Shown here: in pieces, positions 1 to 7,629 of the stretch | Layout: the number at the start of each line of letters is the position of its first letter | Position numbering within the stretch: the stretch's first letter is position 1 | The notes under the pieces: model-generated | Seen by the model: the letters and a program-made list of their open reading frames with translations, nothing else | The model's database searches: none | Told to the model about the DNA's origin: nothing | Position numbers and translations under genes: made by a program | Source of the DNA: UBA966 sp046350355 | GTDB taxonomy: Bacteria > Planctomycetota > Phycisphaerae > Phycisphaerales > SM1A02 | DNA length: 64,000 bases | Assembly: GCA_046350355.1 (NCBI GenBank) | Contig: JAXMAN010000002.1 | Span: 1,116,001 to 1,180,000, forward strand | Direction: 5' to 3'

Positions 1-155
1 CCGCCCTTGCCGCTGGCGACGGCGATCGCGCGCAGTGCGGTCGGGGCGCGCTCCGTCGCGGCGCGCGCGCCACCCTCGCGCGCCACCGCTTCCGGCGCGG
101 CCGCCGCGGCCGCCGCCATCCGCTCCCGCAGGCGCTGTGCCTGCGCGTCGATCAC
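1..155 (-). CDS. flhG: FlhG/MinD-like ATPase, N-terminal fragment
   Basis: Only the first 51 codons lie in the window; the rest is beyond base 1. Translation from the GTG at 153-155 gives an Ala/Arg/Glu-rich leader that runs into AIAVASGKGG, the start of the deviant Walker A motif of MinD/ParA-family ATPases. FlhG (YlxH/FleN) is a membrane-associated ATPase that limits flagellar number and acts with the GTPase FlhF. The GTG overlaps the flhF stop as GTGA, the coupling style used through this operon, and flhG after flhF is the usual order. The motif plus context makes FlhG very likely, although a generic MinD cannot be excluded from the fragment. Confidence 0.8.
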   Translation of the reverse strand, partial: MIDAQAQRLRERMAAAAAAAPEAVAREGGARAATERAPTALRAIAVASGKG

Positions 156-1267
156 GCGGCCGCTCCCGGTTCCGCGATCCCCTCGACCAGCCGCCGCGCG
201 AACGCGCGAGCATCCGCGCGCTCGAGATCGTCGGGCACCTCCTGCCCCGTCGTGAACCAGCTCGCGCCCGCGCCCGCGCGACGCCAGGGCTCGACGAGCG
301 CGCCGAGCCCCTCCGACTCGTCCAGCTTGCTGAGCACGAGCCGCGTCGCACCCACCGGCGCGAAGGCCGCGACCGCGCGCGCGAGCGTCGCGCCCGAGGC
401 GCTCGCCGGCAGCAGCAGGTGCGTCTCGTCCGGACGCGCCGCGCGCAGGATCTCCGCGATCTCCGCGATGCGCTCCTGGTCGCGGTGGCCGCGTCCGGGC
501 GTGTCCACGAGCACGACATCGCAGCCGCCCAGCGCCGCGATCGACTCGCGCACCGCCGAGGGCCCGTCCGCCGCGCGCAGCGGCGCGCCCAGGATCGACG
601 CGTAGGTGCGGAGCTGGTCGACCGCGCCGACGCGGAAGGCGTCCGCCGCCACGAATCCGATGCGCAGGCCGCGTCCCGCCGCCAGCCCCGCCGCGAGCTT
701 CGCGACCGTCGTCGTCTTGCCCACGCCCGTCGCGCCCGCGACCGCGATCACCGTCGGCCGTCCCTCCGCGCCGCGGCGCATGGGCTCCGTCGGCGCCGCC
801 ACCGGCAGCAGCGCCGCGATCGACTCCACCGCGCTCGCCGCCGCCGCCTGCTCGAGCGCGCGCTCGGGCGCGCCCGCGTCCTGCTCGATCGCCTCGCGCG
901 CCCGCGCGACGACGTGCCCCGCGAATTCCTCCGGCAGCGCCTGCGCGCGCAGCCGCGCCGCCAGCCGCGCGAGCACCGCACCCACGCGCCCGGGCTCCGC
1001 CACCTGCGCCGCGACGGAGGCGACCGCCTCGCGCGCCTCGCCCGCGGCGAGCGCCGCCGCCGCGACCGCGCGCGAGAGCGCCAGCCGCGCCGCGCGCCGC
1101 GCGTGCACGTTGGGCGTCGCGCCCGCGGTCTCGACCACCACCTCGAAGACGCCCGCGCGTCCGCCGCCGGGCCCCGCGCGCACGATGCGCGCCCGCGCGC
1201 CGTGCTCGCGCCGCGCGGCGCTCCAGGCCTCCTCCATCGTGTCCGCGATGTACCGCACACGGCTCAT
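152..1267 (-). CDS. flhF: Flagellar biosynthesis SRP-family GTPase FlhF
   Basis: A 371-residue SRP-type GTPase that helps place the flagellum and recruit early basal-body parts at the membrane. The N-terminal domain shows the FlhF pattern RYIADTMEEAW. The G domain carries GATGVGKTTTVAKLA (P-loop), AADAFRVGAVDQLRTYA, VLVDTPGR and LSKLDE, and ends with TTGQEVPDDL, close to the family's TTGQNVPDDI. The start is the ATG at 1265-1267, which overlaps the flhA stop as ATGA; it begins MSRVRYIAD as FlhF proteins do. The middle linker is Ala/Arg-rich and poorly conserved. It sits between flhA and flhG in the export operon. Confidence 0.95.
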   Translation of the reverse strand: MSRVRYIADTMEEAWSAARREHGARARIVRAGPGGGRAGVFEVVVETAGATPNVHARRAARLALSRAVAAAALAAGEAREAVASVAAQVAEPGRVGAVLARLAARLRAQALPEEFAGHVVARAREAIEQDAGAPERALEQAAAASAVESIAALLPVAAPTEPMRRGAEGRPTVIAVAGATGVGKTTTVAKLAAGLAAGRGLRIGFVAADAFRVGAVDQLRTYASILGAPLRAADGPSAVRESIAALGGCDVVLVDTPGRGHRDQERIAEIAEILRAARPDETHLLLPASASGATLARAVAAFAPVGATRLVLSKLDESEGLGALVEPWRRAGAGASWFTTGQEVPDDLERADARAFARRLVEGIAEPGAAA

Positions 1268-3432
1268 GCCGCGACCTCCTCGTTGGGCGCGTCGGCGAGT
1301 TCCGCCTCGCCGGCGCGGTCGACCTCGATGCCCCGGACCAGCTCCTCGTACGCCAGGACCGCGCTGCCGGGGATGTGCGGCGCGATCAGCCGCGCGAGCG
1401 CCGCGCGCGCGCCGCGCGAGCTCACGACGACCACCGGCAGCCCCGCCTCCGCGAGCGGCCGCGCCGCCGTCGCGACCGCGCGCACGACGCGCATCGCCTC
1501 CGCGGGCGCGAGCGCGGTGACCGCCTCGCCGTCGACGATCGCCGCCGCCTGCGCGACGGTGCGGTCGAGCTCCTGTCCCGCGACGACGCAGGAGAGCGTC
1601 GGCCGCCCCTCCGCGTCCGAGCGCGCGTACTGCTGGCAGATCGCGCGCCGCAGCGCGACGCGCGCGGCCTCCGCGAGCTCGTGCGGCTCGCGCGTGCGCC
1701 GCGCGGCGTCCGCGAGCGCCTCGAGCACCGCCTCCAGGTCGCGCACCGCGACGCGCTCGCGCAGCAGCAGCTGCATGACGCGCTGCAGCTCGCCGGGCCG
1801 CACGACCGCAGGCACCGTCTCGTCCACCAGCCGCGGCGCGCGCGCGCGCAGCTCCGCGAGCAGGTCGCTCACGTGCTCGCGCGTGAGCAGCTCGTCGGCG
1901 TGGCGGCGCACGACCGTCGCCAGGTGCGCGCCAAGCACTGACTCCGGCGTCGCGACCGCGCACCCCTGGTGCTCGGCCTGCGCGCGCAGCGAGGGCGCGA
2001 TCCAGGTCGCCTCCAGCCCGAAGGCGGGCTCGCGCGTCGCGATGCCCGGCAGCCGCGGCGCGCGTCCGTCGCCGGGCATCGCCAGCAGCTCGCCCAGGCG
2101 CAGCTCGCCCTCGCCCACCGCCGAGCCACGGATGCGCAGCCGGTACCCGCCCGAGGCGAGCGAGCGCTCGTCGCGCACGCGCACCGGCGGCACCACGATT
2201 CCAAGATCGCCCGCGACCTGGCGGCGGATCGCCTCGATGCGCCGCAGCAGCGGCGATTCATCCCCCTCGCGCACCAGCGGCAGCAGCGCGGCGCCCAGTT
2301 CCACCTCCAGCGGCTCCACCGCCAGCAGCGCGCCGATCTCCGCGGCGCGGCGCGCCTTCGCGGCGACCGGCTTCGGCTCCGTCGGCTGCGCGAGCGCCTG
2401 CGACTGCGCCTGCGCCCTCGCCCGCGCCGCGCGCACCTGCGGCACCAGCCGCTGCATCAGCAGCGCGCCGCCCGCGACGATGCCCGCGCCCACCAGCAGC
2501 GGCGCCGACGGCAGCGGCGTCAGCGCCAGCAGCGCCAGGAAGCCCGCGAGCACCCACAGCGCGCGCGGACTGCCCACGAGCTGCCGCGGCACCTCCTCGC
2601 CCAGCGTGCGGCCATGCCCGGCGCGCGCGACCACCAGGCCCGACGCCACCGCGATCACGAAGGCGGGGATCTGCGCCGCCAGGCCGTCGCCGATCGTCAG
2701 CACGGTGATGCTGTGCAGCGTGTCCATCACGCCCCAGCCCTTCTGCAGCACGCCGACGGCGAGTCCGCCCAGCAGGTTCACCGCGGTGATCAGCAGGCCG
2801 GCGATCGCGTCGCCGCGCACGAAGCGGCTCGCGCCATCCATCGCGCCGAAGAAGTCCGCCTCGCGCATCAGGTCCTCGCGGCGGCGGCGCGCCTGCGGCT
2901 CGGTGATCGAGCCCGAGGCGAGGTCGGCGTCGATCGCCATCTGCCGCCCCGGCAGCGCGTCGAGCGCGAAGCGCGCGGCGACCTCCGACATGCGCGACGC
3001 GCCCTTGGTGATGACGACGAACTGCACGACGACCAGGATCGCGAAGACGACGCCGCCGACGACGATGTTGTTGCCCGCGACCATGCGGCCGAAGGCCTCG
3101 ATCAGCCGGCCCGCGACCCCCTGCGCCTCGATCGGCGTCGCCGCTTCCGCGCCCAGGATCAGGCGCGTCGAGGCCACGTTGATGACCAGCCGGTAGAGCG
3201 TCGTGCCCAGCAGCAGCGCAGGGAAGACGCTGAACTCCAGCGGGTGGCGCAGCGTCGCCGAGCGCACCAGCACCAGCGCCGCGAGGGCGAAGTTGAGCGC
3301 GACCAGCACATCCATCGCGAAGGGCGTGAGCGGCGCGACCAGCACCACGACCAGTCCGAGCATCGCGCCCGGGACGATGAGGGCGCGGTGCTCGGCGAGC
3401 GCGGCGATCAGGCGGTCGGACCAGCGGTTCAT
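1264..3432 (-). CDS. flhA: Flagellar type III export gate protein FlhA
   Basis: A 722-residue membrane protein, the main gate subunit of flagellar type III export. The N-terminal half has about eight hydrophobic segments and the FHIPEP-family signature ARFALDALPGRQMAID at about residues 150-165, followed by the conserved cytoplasmic FHIPEP loop and the GDGLAAQIPAF segment. The C-terminal half is the soluble domain that docks chaperone-substrate complexes. A Shine-Dalgarno GGAGG precedes the ATG at 3430-3432, and the start overlaps the flhB stop as ATGA. Length is normal for the family (about 690-720). Confidence 0.97.
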   Translation of the reverse strand: MNRWSDRLIAALAEHRALIVPGAMLGLVVVLVAPLTPFAMDVLVALNFALAALVLVRSATLRHPLEFSVFPALLLGTTLYRLVINVASTRLILGAEAATPIEAQGVAGRLIEAFGRMVAGNNIVVGGVVFAILVVVQFVVITKGASRMSEVAARFALDALPGRQMAIDADLASGSITEPQARRRREDLMREADFFGAMDGASRFVRGDAIAGLLITAVNLLGGLAVGVLQKGWGVMDTLHSITVLTIGDGLAAQIPAFVIAVASGLVVARAGHGRTLGEEVPRQLVGSPRALWVLAGFLALLALTPLPSAPLLVGAGIVAGGALLMQRLVPQVRAARARAQAQSQALAQPTEPKPVAAKARRAAEIGALLAVEPLEVELGAALLPLVREGDESPLLRRIEAIRRQVAGDLGIVVPPVRVRDERSLASGGYRLRIRGSAVGEGELRLGELLAMPGDGRAPRLPGIATREPAFGLEATWIAPSLRAQAEHQGCAVATPESVLGAHLATVVRRHADELLTREHVSDLLAELRARAPRLVDETVPAVVRPGELQRVMQLLLRERVAVRDLEAVLEALADAARRTREPHELAEAARVALRRAICQQYARSDAEGRPTLSCVVAGQELDRTVAQAAAIVDGEAVTALAPAEAMRVVRAVATAARPLAEAGLPVVVVSSRGARAALARLIAPHIPGSAVLAYEELVRGIEVDRAGEAELADAPNEEVAA

Positions 3433-4190
3433 CGGAGGCCTCCGGCGGCGGGACGATTGCGGGTGGCGGTGGCGGTGGCGCGCACGCGGCGCGCGGCGGC
3501 GTGGCGGCGCGCGCGCAGCGCGGGATCGCCCTCGCCGGCGCGGCGCTCTTCGCGCGCTTCCTCGGGGGTCATGCGCAGCGCGTGCTCCCAGCGGCGACGC
3601 GCCCACCACAGATCGACCACGGCGAGCGCCACCGCCGCGACGAGCGCCGCGAGCACGGTGCGCACCGCGACCTCGGCGCCGCCGCGCAGCGCGAGCGCCA
3701 GCGGCTGCGCCGGCAGCGCGGCGAGCGTCTTCCACTGCGCGGCCAGCGCGACGGCCGCGCACGCGCCCAGCGCGATCGCCCAGCCCAGGCGCGCGACCGC
3801 GCCCGCCGCCGCCGCCGCGGGCGCCTGCAGCCGCGCGCGCAGGCCGGAGCCCGGCGCGCGCACGCGGAACCCCGTCTGCACGAGCGTCCCCAGCACCGCG
3901 CCGAGCACGCCGCCCAGCAGCGCGGGCCACGACGCCAGCAGCACGCCCAGCACGATCGCCCGCACGCCCGCGCCGCCGCCGGGGGCCGCGCCCGCCGCGC
4001 CCGCCAGCGTCAGCCCCTCGCGCACCTGCATCAGGAGCGCGTGCGGAACGCCGCCCAGCCAGGCGCCCAGCACCCCCAGCAGCAGCGCCCCCGCCGCGAC
4101 CGGCGTGCGCCGCACCGGCGCGCCCATCTGCTCGTGCGCGCGCTCCATGCGACGCTGCGTCGCGGGAACGCTGCGCTCCTGCTCGCTCAT
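3429..4190 (-). CDS. flhB: FlhB-like export protein lacking the NPTH autocleavage domain
   Basis: Residues 1-25 (MSEQERSVPATQRRMERAHE) resemble the basic N-terminus of FlhB. Hydrophobic segments follow, then VDLWWARRRWEHALRMT and an EGDPALRARR segment, which match the linker after the last membrane helix of FlhB. The protein then stops at 253 residues. Canonical FlhB is about 350-380 residues and continues into a cytoplasmic domain with the self-cleaving NPTH motif that switches substrate specificity. Here flhA starts at the stop codon (ATGA overlap), so there is no room for that domain and no sign of a frameshift remnant. Position between fliR and flhA supports the assignment. Confidence 0.85.
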   Translation of the reverse strand: MSEQERSVPATQRRMERAHEQMGAPVRRTPVAAGALLLGVLGAWLGGVPHALLMQVREGLTLAGAAGAAPGGGAGVRAIVLGVLLASWPALLGGVLGAVLGTLVQTGFRVRAPGSGLRARLQAPAAAAAGAVARLGWAIALGACAAVALAAQWKTLAALPAQPLALALRGGAEVAVRTVLAALVAAVALAVVDLWWARRRWEHALRMTPEEAREERRAGEGDPALRARRHAAARRVRATATATRNRPAAGGLR

Positions 4191-4969
4191 GCACCACCTC
4201 CCGCCACCGCCGCGTGGATGCGGTCCAGCAGCGCGCCGACCGCGCCCTGCATCGCCGAGTGCATCGCCGCCGCGCCCGCCGCCAGCGCAAGCAGCCCCAC
4301 GGCCACGCGCACCGGGAAGCCCAGCACGACGGGGCCGAGCCCCGGCACCGTGCGCGCGAGGAAGCCCGAGACCAGCGCCTCCGCCACCAGCACCGCGGTC
4401 ACCGGCATCGCCACGCGCAGCGAGAGCTCCGACGCCGCCAGCAGCGCCCCCGCCACCGTCGAGACGAGCCCGCTGCCCGGGCTCCACGCGCCGAGCGTCA
4501 CGTAGTCGAAGCTGCGCAGCGTCGCAAGCGCGACCGCGTCGAGCCCGCCCACCGCGACGAAGAGCGCGATCCCCGCGAGCGCCAGGAGCTGCTCGAGCGG
4601 ATCGCCCGCCTCCTCGCCGCCGGTCGACGGGTCGTAGAGCGCGCCGAAGCCCAGGCCCATCTGCACGCCGGCAAGCGATCCCGCGGTGCGGAAGGCCGCG
4701 ACCGGCAGCATCGCCAGGAAGCCGATCACGCCACCGAGCGCGAACTCCAGCAGCGCCGCAGGCGCGAGCCGCCAGGGCTCCGCGAGCGCCGCCTCGGGCA
4801 GCGGCGACTGGACCGCCACCGGCAGCGCGACGACCGCCAGCGCCACCGCGAGCGCGACGCGCAGCCGCACCGGCACCGTCGCCGCCGCGAGCGCGGGCGC
4901 GAAGGTCGCCATCCCCGCCACCCGGCAGGCGGCCAGCCCCAGCGGCGCGAGCGACGCGGCCTGGCTCAT
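4187..4969 (-). CDS. fliR: Flagellar export gate protein FliR
   Basis: A 260-residue, highly hydrophobic protein with about six membrane segments, matching FliR of the FliP5Q4R1 export gate. Family-like features include the early RVAGMATFAPAL segment, the GVQMGLGFGALYDP stretch (compare GxQxGLGFA in FliR) and the final long hydrophobic hairpin. The ATG at 4967-4969 overlaps the fliQ stop (ATGA) and the stop overlaps flhB. Length fits the family (about 255-265). Confidence 0.93.
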   Translation of the reverse strand: MSQAASLAPLGLAACRVAGMATFAPALAAATVPVRLRVALAVALAVVALPVAVQSPLPEAALAEPWRLAPAALLEFALGGVIGFLAMLPVAAFRTAGSLAGVQMGLGFGALYDPSTGGEEAGDPLEQLLALAGIALFVAVGGLDAVALATLRSFDYVTLGAWSPGSGLVSTVAGALLAASELSLRVAMPVTAVLVAEALVSGFLARTVPGLGPVVLGFPVRVAVGLLALAAGAAAMHSAMQGAVGALLDRIHAAVAGGGA

Positions 4970-5220
4970 GCGCCCCCCGCGAACATCGTCTGCGCGAAGT
5001 CGACGAGCTTCGCCACCATCCACCCCGCCAGCGCGAGCAGCGCCAGCGCGCTCGCCACCAGCTTCGGCACCGTCGAGACCGCCTGGTCCTGCACCTGCGT
5101 CGCCGCCTGCGCGAGCGCCGTCAGCACGCCCACCAGCAGCGCGACCAGCAGCACCGGCGCCGCGACGATGACGACGGTGAGGAGCGCGGCGCGGAGCTGG
5201 TCGACGGCGGCGGTGTCCAT
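4966..5220 (-). CDS. fliQ: Flagellar export gate protein FliQ
   Basis: A small 84-residue protein with two membrane helices separated by a short polar turn, as expected for FliQ. The first helix contains APVLLVALLVGVLTALAQAATQVQDQ, close to the family's GPxLxxxLxVGLxxSxxQAxTQIxExT pattern. It forms the four-copy part of the export gate with FliP and FliR. The ATG at 5218-5220 is used; a 10-base gap separates it from fliP, the only non-overlapping junction in the operon. Confidence 0.95.
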   Translation of the reverse strand: MDTAAVDQLRAALLTVVIVAAPVLLVALLVGVLTALAQAATQVQDQAVSTVPKLVASALALLALAGWMVAKLVDFAQTMFAGGA

Positions 5221-5230
5221 CGGTCGTTCC

Positions 5231-5968
5231 TCAGGTCGGCACGGCGACGCCCGCCAGCAGCGAGCCCGCCACGAGGGTCCATCCATCCGCCAGCACGAAG
5301 AGCAGCAGCTTGAAGGGCAGGCTCACCAGCGAGGGCGGCACCATGAACATCCCCAGCGAGACGAGGATGCTCGCCACGACGAGGTCCACGACCACGAAGG
5401 GCAGGAAGATCCGGAAGCCGATCAGGAAGGCGGTCTTGAGCTCGCTGAGCACGAAGGCGGGGACGAGCGTCGCCATGTCGACGTCGGCGCGCGTCAGCTT
5501 CGAGGGATCCGCGGTCGAGACGCCGCGGTGTTCGAGCAGCATGTAGACGGTGTTCCAGTTCCCGGAGGCGTCGATCTGCGAGAACATGAAGTCGCGCAGC
5601 GGCTGGCGCGCGGCGGTCCACGCCTCCTCGGGGGTCTTGATCGTGCCGTCCATGTACGGCTTCACGCCCGCGGACCAGGCGCGGTCGAAGGTCGGCGCCA
5701 TCGCCGCGAAGGTCAGCAGCAGGGAGAGGCCGACGATCACCTGCGTCGGCGGCATGGCCTGCGCGCCCACCGCCTGCCGCAGCAGACCGAGCACGACGAC
5801 GATGCGCGTGAAGCAGGTGCACAGGACCAGCAGCGCCGGCGCGAGCGAGAGCACCGTCAGCAGCACGAGCAGGTCGACGGCGCCCTTGAAGCCGCCCGCC
5901 TGCGGCAGCGCCTGCGCCGCGCCTGCGACGACGCTCACCGGATCGAGCCCTCCCGCGTCCTGCGTCAC
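5231..5968 (-). CDS. fliP: Flagellar export gate protein FliP
   Basis: A 245-residue FliP, the five-copy core of the flagellar export gate. It shows the family blocks FTRIVVVLGLLRQAVGAQ, PPTQVIVGLSLLLTF and LVPAFVLSELKTAFLIGF, followed by LPFVVVDLVVASILVSLGM. The start is the GTG at 5966-5968, overlapping the fliO stop as GTGA. About 20 residues precede the first family block and could act as a cleaved or weak signal, as FliP often has one. Confidence 0.96.
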   Translation of the reverse strand: MTQDAGGLDPVSVVAGAAQALPQAGGFKGAVDLLVLLTVLSLAPALLVLCTCFTRIVVVLGLLRQAVGAQAMPPTQVIVGLSLLLTFAAMAPTFDRAWSAGVKPYMDGTIKTPEEAWTAARQPLRDFMFSQIDASGNWNTVYMLLEHRGVSTADPSKLTRADVDMATLVPAFVLSELKTAFLIGFRIFLPFVVVDLVVASILVSLGMFMVPPSLVSLPFKLLLFVLADGWTLVAGSLLAGVAVPT

Positions 5969-6558
5969 CGCGCGCCCCGCTTCCCGCGCCGCAGGTCGAC
6001 GGTGCGCTCCGCGTCGTCGGCGCGCACCGCGGGCACCGTCGCGCGTGCGCCGATCTGCGCCAGCGCCTGCGCGACCTCCTCGGGCGAGTCCAGTTCCCCG
6101 AGCGTGCGCAGTCCCTCGCGCGTCTGCTGCACGCAGAGCAGCCGCGGCCCGAAGCGCGCCACGAGCACCTGCTGTCCGCGTCCGACGGGATGGCGCGCGA
6201 GCACCTCGAAGGCGCCGCCGCCCCCGCTGCCACCGATCGCCACGCCCGTGCGCCGCAGCCACCAGCGCACCGCGAAGACCAGCGCGATCACGACCGCGAG
6301 CGCCCCCGCCATGCGCACGAACTCCGCGAGCGCGCCGCCCGAGAGGGGCGAGCTCGCCGGCGCGGCGGGTCCCAGCGGCTGCGCCTCGCGCGCCGCGACC
6401 GCCGCCGCGCTGCCGCCCGCACCATCGCCGGAGGCGCCCGCCACCGGAGGCGCCGCCGCCGCCGTGCGCGCCAGGAGCGCGAGCACGCACCAGAGCATCG
6501 CGAATGCGATCGCCGCGCGCACCGCGCGCCGACGCGTCGCGTCCCGCAGCGCGGCCAT
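5965..6558 (-). CDS. fliO: FliO-like flagellar assembly protein
   Basis: A 197-residue single-pass membrane protein. It has an N-terminal hydrophobic segment that looks like a signal sequence, a Gly/Ala/Pro linker, and a second hydrophobic helix (MAGALAVVIALVFAVRWWLRR). A basic cytoplasmic domain follows with VLARHPVGRGQQVLVARFGPRLLCV, typical of FliO. FliO helps FliP assemble into the gate. It is first in the operon, and its stop overlaps fliP. The ATG at 6556-6558 is the first sensible start but lacks a strong Shine-Dalgarno sequence. FliO sequences diverge widely, so the call rests on the LxxxPLGxxxxLxxVxxG-like pattern and position. Confidence 0.85.
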   Translation of the reverse strand: MAALRDATRRRAVRAAIAFAMLWCVLALLARTAAAAPPVAGASGDGAGGSAAAVAAREAQPLGPAAPASSPLSGGALAEFVRMAGALAVVIALVFAVRWWLRRTGVAIGGSGGGGAFEVLARHPVGRGQQVLVARFGPRLLCVQQTREGLRTLGELDSPEEVAQALAQIGARATVPAVRADDAERTVDLRRGKRGAR

Positions 6559-6629
6559 GCGCTCGGAACGCCGGAGTTGGATGGGCGCGAGCCCTGCCGT
6601 CCCTGGCACCGAACCTGCATCGGCAGGCG

Positions 6630-6661
6630 GGCGGCAATTCCTGCAGCGAAGGCGGCAATTC
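6630..6661. repeat. Tandem 11-base repeat upstream of fliO
   Basis: GGCGGCAATTC occurs at 6630-6640 and again at 6651-6661, 21 bases apart, two helical turns. The second copy is also part of an inverted repeat, GGCAA-TTC-TTGCC (6653-6665). The pair lies about 70-100 bases upstream of the fliO start, between fliO and the lipid kinase gene. The spacing is what tandem regulator sites look like, so it may be an operator or activator site for the export operon. No sigma-54 GG-N10-GC pair fits these bases. Confidence 0.45.
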
Positions 6662-6672
6662 TTGCCGATCGC

Positions 6673-6692
6673 CCCCGGGATCCAGCCCGGGG
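6673..6692 (-). terminator. Hairpin directly after the lipid kinase stop codon
   Basis: A perfect 7-bp stem, CCCCGGG/CCCGGGG, with a 6-base loop abuts the stop codon of the minus-strand lipid kinase gene (6693-6695). There is no T-run after it, so it may slow or stop transcription only with a factor, or protect the 3' end. Confidence 0.4.
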
Positions 6693-7574
6693 TCAGACCG
6701 CGACCAGCGCCAGCGCCTCGGGGAGCGCCAGCACCTCGAACTCGCCCGAGACCCCTCCCGGCACCGGATCCCCGTCCGCCTGCAGCGCCGCGGGCGGATC
6801 GACCTGCACGCGGAAGGCCCGCGCCTGCACCGCTGGCGTGGGCGGGCGCCCCAGCGTCCGCCGCAGGAGCCACCGCGCCACATCCACCCCACCCCGCGCC
6901 GGAATGAAGACCGCGTCGAGCAGCCCGTCCTGCGCGTTCGCCCCGGGCGCCGGATCGAGCCCCATCGCGTACCGCGGCGCGTTCGCGACGACCAGCATCC
7001 CCGTCCCCTCCGCGAGCGGCTTCTTCGGCGCCTGCGAGGCGCACAGCCGCACCATCGGCGCGCGCCAGGTGCGCAGCGTCCCCACGATCGGCCCGAGGTA
7101 GGTCGCGTGCGTGATCGCGCCGGTGCGCGCCGCCTGCACGCGCGCCACGACCTCCGCGTCGAAGCCGGCCGAAAGCATCGCCAGGAAGAGGTGGTCGGGC
7201 ATCCCGCGCCGGCGCAGCATCGCGACATCGATGCGCCGCGTCGCGCCGGAGGCGATCGCCGCCGCGAGCGCCGCGGGCGGCACGCGGAAGCCGAAGGCGC
7301 GCGCCACCAGGTTCTCCGTCCCCGCGGGGGCCACCGCCATCGGCACGCCCAGCGGCAGGATGCGCTGCGCCGTCGAGCGCACCGTCCCGTCCCCGCCGAC
7401 CGCGACGACCGCCGCCGCGCCGCGCGCCTGCTGCGCGAGCGCCCCGTCCGCGACCGTCACCGGCAGCCGGACGACCTCCGCGCCGACGGCGCGCAGCGCC
7501 GGCTCGCAGGCGTCGGCGAGCGCCGCGGCCCGGCCGCGCCCGGAGGTCTCGTTCACCAGCAGCACGATGCGCAT
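6693..7574 (-). CDS. Diacylglycerol kinase family lipid kinase
   Basis: A 293-residue protein of the DgkB/YegS/sphingosine-kinase-like family, which phosphorylates lipid hydroxyls with ATP. VNETSGRGRA at the N-terminus is the phosphate-binding start, GGDGT (residues 60-64) is the nucleotide motif, and PAGTENLVAR replaces the common PLGTANDFAR. The C-terminal half matches the family's lipid-binding beta-sandwich (LLVVANAPRYAMG-like segment and VQVDPPAALQADGDP near the end). It is transcribed towards the flagellar operon and divergently from the BamD-like gene. The exact lipid substrate cannot be told from sequence. Confidence 0.88.
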   Translation of the reverse strand: MRIVLLVNETSGRGRAAALADACEPALRAVGAEVVRLPVTVADGALAQQARGAAAVVAVGGDGTVRSTAQRILPLGVPMAVAPAGTENLVARAFGFRVPPAALAAAIASGATRRIDVAMLRRRGMPDHLFLAMLSAGFDAEVVARVQAARTGAITHATYLGPIVGTLRTWRAPMVRLCASQAPKKPLAEGTGMLVVANAPRYAMGLDPAPGANAQDGLLDAVFIPARGGVDVARWLLRRTLGRPPTPAVQARAFRVQVDPPAALQADGDPVPGGVSGEFEVLALPEALALVAV

Positions 7575-7629
7575 CGCCGGAGCCTAGCGCGGCGCCGGGC
7601 CGTTCCCGGACCTCGACTACCATCCGGCG

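Noticed and set aside
35..3196. Very long plus-strand frame opposite flhF and flhA
   Set aside because: Composition is Arg/Ala/Ser rich without motifs; it mirrors genuine FlhF/FlhA coding on the other strand and is an effect of high GC.
6630..6670. Possible sigma-54 promoter before fliO
   Set aside because: The GGC and TTGC words are too close together; the GG-N10-GC spacing needed for sigma-54 is not met.
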